NCBI GenBank assembly: GCA_020849535.1 | Contig: JADLGB010000032.1 | Location: forward strand, 1-64,000 | Source of the DNA: Candidatus Hydrogenedentota bacterium | GTDB taxonomy: Bacteria > Hydrogenedentota > Hydrogenedentia > Hydrogenedentales > SLHB01 | Direction of reading: 5' to 3' | DNA: 64,000 nt | In this document: positions 18,079 through 27,024 of the stretch, in pieces | Layout of the letters: every line of letters begins with the position of its first letter | How positions within the stretch are numbered: position 1 is the first letter of the stretch | Translations under genes and position numbers: made by a program | The notes under the pieces: generated by a model | Databases searched by the model: none | Told to the model about the DNA's origin: nothing | What the model saw: only the letters and a program-made list of their open reading frames with translations

Positions 18079-19218
18079 ATGGTATGGAAACAGGCCGTTC
18101 AGACTTTAGTGCAATGCGTTGTGGCGCTGCTCATCAGCGGGGCGTGTGCTGCGTATGCGGCGGAGCACGCGAAGGGACAGATCTCCGAGCGCCCGTTTGG
18201 CCAGATTACCGATGGCACCGTGGTCACGGCGTACACGTTGACCAACGCCAACGGCCTGAAAGCGACCTTCATTGACTTCGGAGCGACGCTGGTTTCGATG
18301 GAGGCGCCCGACCGCAATGGGGTGAACGCGGACATCGTGCTGGGGTTCGACAAGGTTGAAGACTACGAGCAGCATAATCCGTACTTCGGCAGCATCTGCG
18401 GACGGTATGCGAACCGGATTGCCAAGGGCCGCTTCACCCTGGACGGCAAGGAGTACTCGCTCGCGACGAACAACGCGCCGAACCATCTGCACGGCGGCAA
18501 CAAGGGTTTCAACAAGGTTATGTGGAAGGGTGAGGCGTTTGTGCTGGACAAGGGTCCGATGGTGCGTTTCACGTACACGAGCAAGGATGGCGAGGAGGGG
18601 TATCCCGGGAATCTGACGTGCGTGGTCAATTTCACGCTCACCAACACGAATGAGCTGCGGATCGTGTATGAGGCGGAGACAGACGCCGCGACGGTGGTGA
18701 ACCTGACGCACCACAGCTATTTCAACCTCGCCGGACAAGGCGCGGGCAGCGTGCTCGACCATGAACTCGTGATTTATGCGGATCGCTACACGCCGGTGGA
18801 TGACACGCTGATTCCGACGGGCGAACTTGCGCCGGTGAAGGGGACGCCGTTTGACTTCACCGTGGGACACGCCATCTCGCAGTACTACGGTGAAACCAAC
18901 GGCGGCTACGATCTCTGCTATGTGTTGAACAAGAAGACGGGCTGGGTCGAGCTGGGCGCGCGCGCCGTGGAACACGGCAGTGGGCGCACGCTTGAAGTGA
19001 TCACCACGGAGCCGGGACTGCAGTTCTACACGGGCAACGGGTTTAGCGGTTCACTCAAAGGCAAGGCGGGCGTGGCCTATGTGAAGCATGGCGGGTTCTG
19101 CCTGGAGGCGCAGCGTTTCCCGGATTCGCCGAACCATCCCGAGTTTCCCTCCGCAGTCCTGCGGCCAGGAGAGAAGTACAGCCAGGTCACGGTGTACCGC
19201 TTCGGTGTGGAGAAATAG
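18079..19218 (+). CDS. galM: Secreted aldose 1-epimerase (mutarotase)
   Basis: Encodes 379 residues from ATG 18079, with GGAGGAG 8 bases upstream and a signal peptide (ALLISGACAAYA-AEH, cut near residue 28). It interconverts alpha and beta anomers of hexoses. Family signatures are complete: NRIAKGRFTLDGKEYSL, NHLHGG (H138 region), VNLTHHSYFNLAG (H211/H212), the Asp-rich HELVIYADRYTPVD, and the C-terminal CLEAQRFPDSPNH with the catalytic Glu near 343. The export signal points to a periplasmic form acting on sugars released outside the cytoplasm, as in other glycan-degrading bacteria. It is transcribed alone and convergent with the sulfatase gene 13 bases away. Confidence 0.95.
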   Translation: MVWKQAVQTLVQCVVALLISGACAAYAAEHAKGQISERPFGQITDGTVVTAYTLTNANGLKATFIDFGATLVSMEAPDRNGVNADIVLGFDKVEDYEQHNPYFGSICGRYANRIAKGRFTLDGKEYSLATNNAPNHLHGGNKGFNKVMWKGEAFVLDKGPMVRFTYTSKDGEEGYPGNLTCVVNFTLTNTNELRIVYEAETDAATVVNLTHHSYFNLAGQGAGSVLDHELVIYADRYTPVDDTLIPTGELAPVKGTPFDFTVGHAISQYYGETNGGYDLCYVLNKKTGWVELGARAVEHGSGRTLEVITTEPGLQFYTGNGFSGSLKGKAGVAYVKHGGFCLEAQRFPDSPNHPEFPSAVLRPGEKYSQVTVYRFGVEK

Positions 19219-19231
19219 TGGCCCGTTCGGG

Positions 19232-20797
19232 CTAAACGCTATTCGCTTTGTAGAAGGCCTCCATCTTCTCCCGGGTGTACGCGATCATGGCGTCGCGATG
19301 GCTGAGGTCCGGCCGCACATTGGGCTGGTCGATCTGTGGCGCCTGCTCGTTGAGGACGGTGTCAAGATTGGGATTCGGACCGCGCCACTCCACGAGCGCC
19401 TGTCGCAATACCGCCACATCCTCCGCATACGCGGGATCATCGTGTACGTTCACGGTTTCGAGGGGATCCTTATCGAGGTCGTACAGGAAGGCGAGCTTCT
19501 TGCCTTCGTGTACGAGGAGTTTGCGCGTTGCAGTGCGGGCCATGAGCTGCGCGGCGCCGCTGCCCTCCGCGCAGACGACGGATCGACCGGCCGCGCTATC
19601 CATGAGGTCCAGCCCGCGCATCGTGTCGAGCGGCGCGAGGCCACACTGGCGGAGGATCGTGGGTGCGAGATCGACGTTGCTGACCATCCTGTCAGAAACC
19701 TGTCCGGCCTGCGTGGCGCCAGGGTACTTGATGATGAGCGGCACCTTGATCAGTGGATCGTACATCCAATTGCCTTTGAGAAGCATGTGGTGGTAGCCCA
19801 TGTACTCACCATGGTCGCTCGTGTAGACAATAAGCGTGTTCTCGTAGAGGCCCTTGCGTTTCAGGACTTCAACCATGCGGTTGACCTGGAGATCGATGTG
19901 CTCGATGGTGGCGTAGTAATAGGCCATGACCCTTTTCAGTGCGGACTCCGACAGCTTCTCGTGGGGGAAGTATCCGGTCTGAAGCTGGAGATCGTGGGCG
20001 AAACACGAATCCGTCCAGCCGGAGAGCAGCTTCATGCCGGCGGGGTCGTGCCGGTCTGCCCAGGACTGTGGCGGGTCGAAGGGGTGGTGCGGCTTGACGA
20101 AACTCGCCACAAAGAGGTTGCCGGAATCGGTCCATTGGTCCAACGCTTCAACCGCGCGGTCGCCGGTCCACGTAGTGGAGTGCAATTCTTCGGGCAGGTT
20201 CGATGCGAGCGCACCGAACGTCTCCCAATACTCGGGCCGCGCGTGTTCGCGGTATTCCTTTCGCTGATCCTCGAGATCGTTGACATCAATGGTGTCCCGC
20301 TCGAGCAGGAGGCGATGATAATCATCGTCCCAACGGCCTTCACCGTCCTGCTCGGAGAGCGTCATGCGCTGAAAACCGACATCGAGATAGGTCGGCGTGA
20401 AGTGCATCTTGCCCGCGGCGGCTGTCTGGTAGCCGGCTTCGCGGAGGAGCGCAGGCCAAGTGGCCGTGCCCGGCTTGAGGGTGCAGTGATTACTCCACCC
20501 CCCGTGTTCGTGCACATAGCGGCCTGACCAGATTGAATAGCGCGAGGGTGTGCACACAGGATACGCGCAGAAGCTGTTTGTGTAACGGGTGCCGTCCTGC
20601 GCCAACCGATCGATGGCAGGTGTCCGTATCTGTTCGTTGCCATAGGCGCCGATGCAATCGAACCGATGCTGATCGACCAGGATAAAGAGGACGTTGGGGC
20701 GCGGCGCGGGTTGCGCATTCGCGTTCCCGATGGAGGCGTTGGCGATGGCCGCCGCAGCCGTGGTTGCTACGAACTGCCTGCGCGTCAAGTCCGTCAT
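19232..20797 (-). CDS. Sulfatase (formylglycine-dependent), exported
   Basis: Encodes 521 residues. The N-terminus has a Tat-like signal (TRRQFVATTAAAAIANASIG). The sulfatase fold starts at PNVLFILVDQHRFD (metal ligand D42) and carries CTPSR at 82-86, whose Cys is oxidised to formylglycine by a separate maturase. GRYVHEHGGWSNH, GKMHF and the later VIYTSDHGEYMGYHHMLLKGNW supply the remaining metal and sulfate ligands. It removes sulfate esters from sulfated sugars; the exact substrate is unknown. No maturase is in the window. The esterase gene ends 12 bases upstream on the same strand, so the pair is an operon, perhaps removing sulfate and acyl groups from the same glycan (inference). Confidence 0.95.
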   Translation of the reverse strand: MTDLTRRQFVATTAAAAIANASIGNANAQPAPRPNVLFILVDQHRFDCIGAYGNEQIRTPAIDRLAQDGTRYTNSFCAYPVCTPSRYSIWSGRYVHEHGGWSNHCTLKPGTATWPALLREAGYQTAAAGKMHFTPTYLDVGFQRMTLSEQDGEGRWDDDYHRLLLERDTIDVNDLEDQRKEYREHARPEYWETFGALASNLPEELHSTTWTGDRAVEALDQWTDSGNLFVASFVKPHHPFDPPQSWADRHDPAGMKLLSGWTDSCFAHDLQLQTGYFPHEKLSESALKRVMAYYYATIEHIDLQVNRMVEVLKRKGLYENTLIVYTSDHGEYMGYHHMLLKGNWMYDPLIKVPLIIKYPGATQAGQVSDRMVSNVDLAPTILRQCGLAPLDTMRGLDLMDSAAGRSVVCAEGSGAAQLMARTATRKLLVHEGKKLAFLYDLDKDPLETVNVHDDPAYAEDVAVLRQALVEWRGPNPNLDTVLNEQAPQIDQPNVRPDLSHRDAMIAYTREKMEAFYKANSV

Positions 20798-20809
20798 CTC
20801 TTTTATCCT

Positions 20810-22015
20810 CTATTCGGGGTTGGCTGGGAGTAGTTCAAACTGGCGGTCGATCCAGTGATACACCATCTGCCGTGAGTCCGGCGGGAACGAGTGCTTGCCC
20901 GTTACGAGCGCGCCCGCGAAATGGTCCGCGTTGCCGTAAAGGGCGTATACCGAGGTCAACTGCGTGTAGATGGACGCGAGGTTCTCGGTGTTGGGAAAGA
21001 CGTCGTCGCTCAATGTGGCGTAGTTGAAATAGGACCTGGGAGCGAGGCACGCCACGATCTCATGCCAGTCCAGGGGCGCGGTCTTCACGTCGTCGACGTA
21101 GAAACCGAGCCGCGGGAGCAGCGCGGTGAGGTGACACCAGCGGTTTGGCGAGGGGTCGGAGCGCAGCGTGTTGAATCCGCAACTGGCCACTGCCACGCGG
21201 ATGCGCGGCTCGAAAATCGAGCCCATGATAGTCCCATACGCACCGTGAGAGTGCCCGATGCAGCCGATGCGCCCCTTGTCCACTTCCGGCAGTGTTTCGA
21301 GATAGTCGACGACGCGCTGCACATCCCAGATCATCTTGCCAAAGAAGGACCATTGGGGATGCTTGCGGTAAAAGTCGTGCGCACCGTAGTAAGGCTGCTC
21401 CCCTTTGGGGATGCGCTCGCCGAAACCAACGGCATCGGGTGCAATGCAAAGGTAGCCACGCTCGACCAGCTCCTTCGCGAAGGCCATGTTCGGGTCGCCG
21501 GTCATGCCGCAGGCCTCTTCTTTTCCCGGCGCCTGGGTCTGGTGCAGGACAATCATCGTGGGACACGGACTCTGAATGGGCTCCTTCGGAATCAGGAGAT
21601 AAGCGGGAATGGTGTCATCCGGCTCGCTGGCGATGCGCAGATGCCGGCGTGTATACGCGCCGAGGTCCTCTTCTCCGAGCACTTCAGCGGCCGGTGCGGG
21701 CGCGGCCAAGTTCGTCGGCGTGCCGATCAGTGTCGACAGAACGGACTCGATGCGGGCGCGTTTCCTTTCCCACTCCTCCTGGGACGCGATGGGTCCGGCG
21801 CCTGGCGCGCCGGTTTCCAGCAGGGGCAAGAGGTCTTCGCGGCCGGCCTGGGGGCTATCCAACGTTAGCGCGGAGATTCCGGTGATTTCGCGCCAGGTGT
21901 CCCAACGGAAGCCCTCCCACGCAGACGCGCTGCACGCGAAGAGCGTCGAAAGCATGAAGAGAGGAATGAATGCGGAGCCTGCACCGCACCCGTTGAGGAA
22001 GAGTTGTTTCGCCAT
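20810..22015 (-). CDS. Secreted alpha/beta hydrolase, acetyl-xylan-esterase/dienelactone-hydrolase-like
   Basis: Encodes 401 residues with a signal peptide (FIPLFMLSTLFACSASA-WEG). The alpha/beta hydrolase core shows PAYLLIPKEP, PTMIVLHQTQ, YLCIAPDAVGFGER, and the nucleophile elbow GHSHGAYG with S256. The probable acid follows in PRSYFNYATLSDDVFPN, and the His is probably ADHFAG or GKHSF near the end. Large secreted members of this clan deacetylate or de-esterify polysaccharides. It is the first gene of the operon with the sulfatase. The gene start faces the symporter gene, so a divergent promoter lies in the 137 bases between. Confidence 0.85.
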   Translation of the reverse strand: MAKQLFLNGCGAGSAFIPLFMLSTLFACSASAWEGFRWDTWREITGISALTLDSPQAGREDLLPLLETGAPGAGPIASQEEWERKRARIESVLSTLIGTPTNLAAPAPAAEVLGEEDLGAYTRRHLRIASEPDDTIPAYLLIPKEPIQSPCPTMIVLHQTQAPGKEEACGMTGDPNMAFAKELVERGYLCIAPDAVGFGERIPKGEQPYYGAHDFYRKHPQWSFFGKMIWDVQRVVDYLETLPEVDKGRIGCIGHSHGAYGTIMGSIFEPRIRVAVASCGFNTLRSDPSPNRWCHLTALLPRLGFYVDDVKTAPLDWHEIVACLAPRSYFNYATLSDDVFPNTENLASIYTQLTSVYALYGNADHFAGALVTGKHSFPPDSRQMVYHWIDRQFELLPANPE

Positions 22016-22152
22016 GGCGATTTGTCCTATGGTTGCTCGAAACTTGAGCCGTTAACCAGGGGTACCGTGGGAACCAAGGCGTCAGCATACCGGATTCGCG
22101 CAGCCGTTGCGAAGCGATTCCAGTGCGGATACGCCGCATACGTTATCATGCC

Positions 22153-23901
22153 ATGTCGTTGAGCAGAAACCTCGCTGTTGCCGATCTCATCATCCTGGCC
22201 GGATTCTTCGCCGTGATGCTGGCGATCGGTCTCTACTATGCCAACCGCATGAAGGACCTCAAGGATTTCTTCAGCGGCGGGCGCCAGGTGCCGTGGTGGG
22301 TGTCGGGCATCTCCCTGTACATGACCACGTTCAGCGCGTTCACGTTCATCGCGTATTCCGCTCTGGCGTATCAATACGGCATGGTGGCGATCACGATCTG
22401 GTGGTTCTCGGTGCCGGCGTGCCTGTTCAGCGCATACTTTCTGGCGGCCCGATGGCGGCGCGCGGTGGTGACGAGCCCGCTGGAATACATCGAGACCCGT
22501 TTTGGGCCCACGCTCCGGCAAGGCTTCAGTTGGGTGGGCTTGCCCTTGATTATCATCGACGACGGGTTGAAGCTCTTCGTGATCGGCAAGATGGTAACCG
22601 TTAGTCTCGGAATCCAGTTCGAGCACGGACTGACACTGTCGATCATCGTGTGCGGCGCGATCATCCTGGCCTACACCTTCCTGGGCGGCCTGTGGGCTGT
22701 GATGATCACCGACGTCATCCAGTTCGTGATTGTGGCGGTCGCCGTGATGGTGCTGGCCCCCCTCGCGGTGGACAGGGCGGGCGGCCTGACCGCACTCCTG
22801 AAGGGGCTCCCCCCCGAATTCGCGCATCCTGTGGGCGGAACCTACACGTGGCCATGGCTGATCGCGTTCGGCATGGTGCTCCTGCTCACGTACGCAACTA
22901 AATGGCCGTACGTGCAGCGATACTATTCGGTGAGCACCGACCGCGATGCGCGCAAGGTGGGCTACTTGGTGGCCGCATTCATGCTTTTCGGTCCGCCGTT
23001 GCTGTTTCTGCCCGCACTGGCGGCGAAGGTGTTCATGCCGGGGATCGCCAATCCGAATGACGTCTACCCGTTGCTTTGCCGCGAGTTACTGCCGGTGGGC
23101 ATGATCGGAGTGATCATCGCCGCGATGTTCTCGGCCACCATGTCAATGCTTTCAAGCGACTACAACGCGGGCGCCGCGGTGATCACGAACGACATCGTGA
23201 AGCGGCAGTTTGCTCCCCACCTGAGTGAGCGCGGCCTGCTTTTCACAGGGCGCTGCGCCACCTTTCTGATCGGCGCCTTGGCCCTGGGGATTGCACTGTT
23301 CCTTGCGAACGCCCAAACGAAAGAAGACCTCGTCAACTACATGGCGCAGCTTTTCAGCGTGCTGATGCCTCCTGTGGCCATACCCATGATGGCCGGCCTG
23401 TTGACGCGCAGCGCATCTAACCGGGGAGCCTTTGCCGCGTTTGTTACGGGTACGGTGTGCGGAGTGGCGGCATACGTCTTGAGCTACCACAACCTCCCCA
23501 CCGGGGAAAGCCTCAAGTACCTGCGCGATGTTCAGTGGCTGACATGGATCTCGGGTGTCCCCACAGCCGCCGTATTGATGGTGGTGAGCATGCTTGCCCC
23601 GGACTCTCCCAAGCGCGTGGAAGAAATTGCGCTCTTTCTGTCAGGCTTGACCGGGAAAGAGCGCCCCGCGAAGGAAGCATTTGACGAAGGCGGCGATGCA
23701 ACCGTAGCGGTGCGGATTATCGGATTGGCGAGTGCGTCACTTGGGGCGATCATGATGGTGGCCGTGCTGGTGAGCGTACCATTCGGGGAAGCGCGGTTGT
23801 CGTTGCTGGTGGGTGGATTCCTGATTCTTTTCGGGTGCGCCCTCGCGGCTTGTGCGCGCCGCATCCTGCACCCGGCGGGTGCACGCGAGAAAGGAAACTG
23901 A
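22153..23901 (+). CDS. Sodium:solute symporter (SSS family)
   Basis: Encodes 582 residues from ATG 22153; an ATG 30 bases earlier is possible, and neither has a clear ribosome binding site. About 13-14 membrane helices are visible. Family signatures: DLIILAGFFAVMLAIGLYYANRMK, FFSGGRQVPWWVSGISLYMTTFSAFTFIAY, GLWAVMITDVIQFVIVAVAVMVL, and IGVIIAAMFSATMSMLSSDYNAGAAV (the Na+-site helix). SSS carriers import sugars, uronates, amino acids or vitamins with Na+. The next gene starts 5 bases downstream, so this leads a three-gene operon with an oxidoreductase and an aminotransferase. A sugar or sugar-acid cargo is inference. Confidence 0.92.
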   Translation: MSLSRNLAVADLIILAGFFAVMLAIGLYYANRMKDLKDFFSGGRQVPWWVSGISLYMTTFSAFTFIAYSALAYQYGMVAITIWWFSVPACLFSAYFLAARWRRAVVTSPLEYIETRFGPTLRQGFSWVGLPLIIIDDGLKLFVIGKMVTVSLGIQFEHGLTLSIIVCGAIILAYTFLGGLWAVMITDVIQFVIVAVAVMVLAPLAVDRAGGLTALLKGLPPEFAHPVGGTYTWPWLIAFGMVLLLTYATKWPYVQRYYSVSTDRDARKVGYLVAAFMLFGPPLLFLPALAAKVFMPGIANPNDVYPLLCRELLPVGMIGVIIAAMFSATMSMLSSDYNAGAAVITNDIVKRQFAPHLSERGLLFTGRCATFLIGALALGIALFLANAQTKEDLVNYMAQLFSVLMPPVAIPMMAGLLTRSASNRGAFAAFVTGTVCGVAAYVLSYHNLPTGESLKYLRDVQWLTWISGVPTAAVLMVVSMLAPDSPKRVEEIALFLSGLTGKERPAKEAFDEGGDATVAVRIIGLASASLGAIMMVAVLVSVPFGEARLSLLVGGFLILFGCALAACARRILHPAGAREKGN

Positions 23902-23906
23902 AGACT

Positions 23907-24950
23907 ATGGCAAGCCGGAACGGCTCGTTGGGTGTCGGCATCCTAGGGGCGGGGTTCATGGGGCAGACCTATGCCCGAACCGTGGCCACCATGATACCGC
24001 GCGCGCGTCTGATGGGAATCGCGGGCGGAAGCCGCGCCCCGCGCCTTGCCCAAGAGTACGGTGTGCGCGTCTTTGCTTCGCCGGAAGAAATGATCGCATG
24101 CGATGAGATCGACCTTGTATGCATTGCGACGCCGCACGCCAGTCATGGAGAACAGGGACTGGCGGTGGCGCGGGCCGGCAAGCATTTGATGATCGAGAAG
24201 CCGATGGCGTGCACCGTGGAGGTGTGCGACGCCATCTTGGACGCCTGCAAACAGCGCGGCACCCACTGCTCGGTCATGTTCAGTCAGCGCCTGCGGACGT
24301 GCCCCCTCGAAACGAAGAAGCTGCTGGACTCCGACAAACTGGGGCGCATCCTCCACATGCATTCCTTTCAGCTTGTGCCGGATGGCATGGAAGGGGCCGT
24401 GCCGAAATGGCAGTTGGATCCGGCCAATGTCGGCATCCTGCTCGGGCACGGCATCCACAACATCGATCAGGCGCGTTACTTCACCGGCCGTGAAATCCGC
24501 TCGGTTTATGCGAAAGTTTCGAGCCTCGATGGCCGCTATCCCGTGGATGGCACCAGCGATGTAACGCTGACCATGGAAGACGGCACGGTCTGCACGATCT
24601 TCTGTTCCTTTGAGCTGGTCAAGCCCGGGTTTGCACGGACTGGCGGCGCCACGCAGATCGTGTGCGAACTGGGTCTGGTTGATGTGGATTGGTACGGCGA
24701 GATGCGGGTGTCCTTTGATGGAGGGCCGTGGGAAGTCGCCGCCGCGCAGGAGCCCATCGATTGGGCCGGCAAGGGGTTTCTCGATCCCGTGCGCTTGAAG
24801 TCGTATGCCGCCAACATCCAGAACCTGGTCGACGCGATTGACGACGGCAAGCCGCTTGCCGCCTCGGGCTGGGACGGACGCCAGGCGGTCGCGGCCGCGC
24901 TTGCAGCATATGAATCAAGCAGGACGGGGCGGGAGGTCGCCCCAGCGTAG
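23907..24950 (+). CDS. Gfo/Idh/MocA family oxidoreductase
   Basis: Encodes 347 residues from ATG 23907, with AAGGAA 10 bases upstream inside the end of the symporter gene. A Rossmann fold (VGILGAGFMGQTYARTV) is followed by IDLVCIATPHASHGEQGLAVARAGKHLMIEKPMA, holding the EKP motif with its catalytic Lys. The C-terminal beta-sheet domain includes GILLGHGIHNIDQARYFTG, the usual His of the GxxxDxxxH region. Such enzymes oxidise or epimerise sugars and inositols with NAD(P). It is translated with the upstream symporter, so its substrate is probably what that carrier imports. Confidence 0.92.
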   Translation: MASRNGSLGVGILGAGFMGQTYARTVATMIPRARLMGIAGGSRAPRLAQEYGVRVFASPEEMIACDEIDLVCIATPHASHGEQGLAVARAGKHLMIEKPMACTVEVCDAILDACKQRGTHCSVMFSQRLRTCPLETKKLLDSDKLGRILHMHSFQLVPDGMEGAVPKWQLDPANVGILLGHGIHNIDQARYFTGREIRSVYAKVSSLDGRYPVDGTSDVTLTMEDGTVCTIFCSFELVKPGFARTGGATQIVCELGLVDVDWYGEMRVSFDGGPWEVAAAQEPIDWAGKGFLDPVRLKSYAANIQNLVDAIDDGKPLAASGWDGRQAVAAALAAYESSRTGREVAPA

Positions 24951-24961
24951 AGGACGCATTC

Positions 24962-26275
24962 ATGCAGTACGACATGTCCAAGGCGTGGTATGAACGCGCG
25001 CGCCAAGTCATCCCGGGGGGCATCAACAGCAACGTCCGGGCGATCTCCGAACCCGTGCCGCTCTTCTTTGAACGGGCCGAAGGGTCCCGGATGTGGGATG
25101 CGGACGGGAACGAGTACATCGACTACCTGCTCGGCCACGGACCGATGATTCTGGGCCACACCCCAGCCCCGGTGATCGAAGCCATCCGCCGTCAGGCCGC
25201 GCGCGGCCTCGTCTATGGGCAGCAATCCGAACACGAGGTGTACGCCGCGGAGTTGCTGCGCGCACACGTGCCCTGCGCGGAGATGGTGCGGTTCAGCACG
25301 ACCGGATCGGAGGCGGTGCACGCCGCGTTGCGCCTCGCGCGCGCGGCGACCGGACGCGCGAAGGTGCTGCGCTTTGAGGGCCATTATCACGGGTGGATGG
25401 ATAACATCGCGTGGAATCAAGCCTCGCCGACGGCTGAGTTGGGCCCGCGCGAAGCGCCGCCGATGCGGCCCGCATCAGAAGGGCAGCAGCCGGAGGACGG
25501 GGCGAATCTGCTTGTGCTGCCGTGGAACGACGCCGCGTTAGCCGAGCGTCTTTTCGCGCAATACGGCAGCGAATTGGCGGCGGTCATCTGCGATCCCTTC
25601 GCATCAGCAGCCGGCGTGATTCCCGGGGAGCCGGACTTCCTGATGACGTTGCGGACGCTGTGCGACACGCACGGGACGCTGCTGATCTTCGATGAGGTCA
25701 TCACGGGATTCCGCGTGGCCCTCGGCGGAGCGCAAGAGTACTTCGGCGTTACGCCAGACCTAGCCATCTTCGCAAAGGCGCTGGGCGCGGGCATGCCCGT
25801 GAGCGCGGTGGCCGGCAAAGCGGAGTACATGGAGCGGTTCGGCACGCTGAAGACGGTACACGCGGGGACCTACAACTCGAACCCGCTCGCGATGGCGGGC
25901 ACCGTGGCCGCGTTGGAAACCTTGACCGCGGGGCGCGGGGCCGCATTGGCCCATGCGCTCGACATGGGCGGGCGGCTCATGGATGGGCTCCGAGACCTCA
26001 GCGCGGAAGCGGACGCACCGCTGACCTTGCGCGGGGTGGGCACGGTGTTCAGCGCGACGTTCCTGCCGCCGAACGCGCAGCCCGTGACAGACTATCGCAG
26101 CGCGAGGCAGACGGACTACGCGCGCGGATGTGCCCTGTGGATAGCTCTGCAGGAACGCGGCGTGCAGATCACCTCGATGGGCATCTGGTTCGTCTCCACG
26201 GCGCACACAGCCGCGGATATCGACGAGACCCTGAACATTGCAAAGAATGCATTGGCCGAAGTAGCGCGCGGCTGA
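24962..26275 (+). CDS. Class III aminotransferase, glutamate-1-semialdehyde aminomutase-like
   Basis: Encodes 437 residues, GAGGA 7 bases before ATG. It is a fold-type I PLP enzyme: ARQVIPGGINSNVRA, YIDYLLGHGPMILGH, FSTTGSEAVHAALRLARAATGR, FEGHYHGWMD, LLIFDEVITGFR (D244 binds the PLP nitrogen) and LAIFAKALGAGMPVSA with PLP-lysine K272. It resembles HemL throughout. Its place behind a transporter and a sugar oxidoreductase argues against tetrapyrrole synthesis and for transamination of a keto sugar or amino acid, as with many HemL-like paralogs. It is the last gene of the operon, 11 bases behind the oxidoreductase. Confidence 0.88.
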   Translation: MQYDMSKAWYERARQVIPGGINSNVRAISEPVPLFFERAEGSRMWDADGNEYIDYLLGHGPMILGHTPAPVIEAIRRQAARGLVYGQQSEHEVYAAELLRAHVPCAEMVRFSTTGSEAVHAALRLARAATGRAKVLRFEGHYHGWMDNIAWNQASPTAELGPREAPPMRPASEGQQPEDGANLLVLPWNDAALAERLFAQYGSELAAVICDPFASAAGVIPGEPDFLMTLRTLCDTHGTLLIFDEVITGFRVALGGAQEYFGVTPDLAIFAKALGAGMPVSAVAGKAEYMERFGTLKTVHAGTYNSNPLAMAGTVAALETLTAGRGAALAHALDMGGRLMDGLRDLSAEADAPLTLRGVGTVFSATFLPPNAQPVTDYRSARQTDYARGCALWIALQERGVQITSMGIWFVSTAHTAADIDETLNIAKNALAEVARG

Positions 26276-26637
26276 GAACAGACGACCCGGTTGGGCTCGG
26301 CCGGGTTGCCGCGCGTAAGAAGATTGCCCGCAGATGGCGCAGATGAACGCAGATGAAACTACAGGGCGGTGCAATCGGGATGCGTCGCGCGGCGCCCTTT
26401 ACGAACTCCGTGTTGCGTATTCGCCCCTTGAGCAACCCATAGCCTGCCCCTTGCGTCATTCTCGCGAAAACGGGGAAGTCCCCGCGAGCGTGCTTGAAAC
26501 ACACCTCTCGCAGAGGCACAAAGAAGAAAGCGTGAGAGTTCGTTCTTCCGTATTCCTTTGCGCCCCCGCGTCTTGGCGAGAGGAATTCCCACTTCGTCCT
26601 TCCCCCGTGTCCCCGTGGTCTTGTATTCGTGCGGAGG
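26276..26637. other. Gene-free gap with dispersed repeat fragments
   Basis: Holds a CGCAGATGGCGCAGATGAACG-like short repeat at about 26332-26355 (unit CGCAGATG) and a stretch near 26505-26590 with CTCGCAGAGGCACAAAG, a type of dispersed repeat. No plausible gene; short open frames have no ribosome binding site. Confidence 0.5.
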
Positions 26638-27024
26638 TTACCGCTTGTCGGGGAAGGCGTCGCGGTGCAGGGTGACTTCGGCCTCACCTTCTTCGGGGAG
26701 GATCACGGACACGACATCGAAACGGTAGTAGCAGGCAGGGTCGTCGTGGGTTTGTACGTAGCGGTGAGCGGCGTTGCGAATGCGGCGTTGCTTGTCCGCG
26801 GTGACGTTGACTTCGGGATCGGCGAAGCTGTCGGTGCGGCGGGTCTTCACCTCCACAAAAGCAATGGTATCGCCCTCTCGCGCGATGATATCGATTTCGT
26901 GTTTGCCCAGGAAGATGTTGCGTTCGAGGATCCGGAATCCGCAGCGCTCCAGGTAGCGTACCGCCGCGTCTTCGCCGCGCTCGCCCAAGGTTTTGGGCTT
27001 GCGCCTGGACCAGGGCCAGATCAC
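26638..27024 (-). CDS. yraN: YraN family (UPF0102) endonuclease-like protein
   Basis: Encodes 128 residues. Family signatures are complete: GERGEDAAVRYLERCGFRILERN, GKHEIDIIAREGDTIAFVEVKTR (the E-ID-EVK metal-binding core of the restriction-endonuclease-like fold) and KQRRIRNAAHRYVQ. The family resembles Holliday-junction resolvases; its cellular role remains unsettled. Its ATG overlaps the scpA stop by 4 bases (ATGA), so the two are translationally coupled. Confidence 0.93.
   Translation of the reverse strand: MIWPWSRRKPKTLGERGEDAAVRYLERCGFRILERNIFLGKHEIDIIAREGDTIAFVEVKTRRTDSFADPEVNVTADKQRRIRNAAHRYVQTHDDPACYYRFDVVSVILPEEGEAEVTLHRDAFPDKR

Noticed and set aside
19219..19232. Terminator hairpin between galM and the sulfatase
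   Set aside because: GCCC/GGGC gives only four pairs with a four-base loop and no T-run; too weak to call.
19088..20527. 479-residue plus-strand open frame over the sulfatase
   Set aside because: The minus-strand sulfatase has all family motifs; this frame is its shadow.
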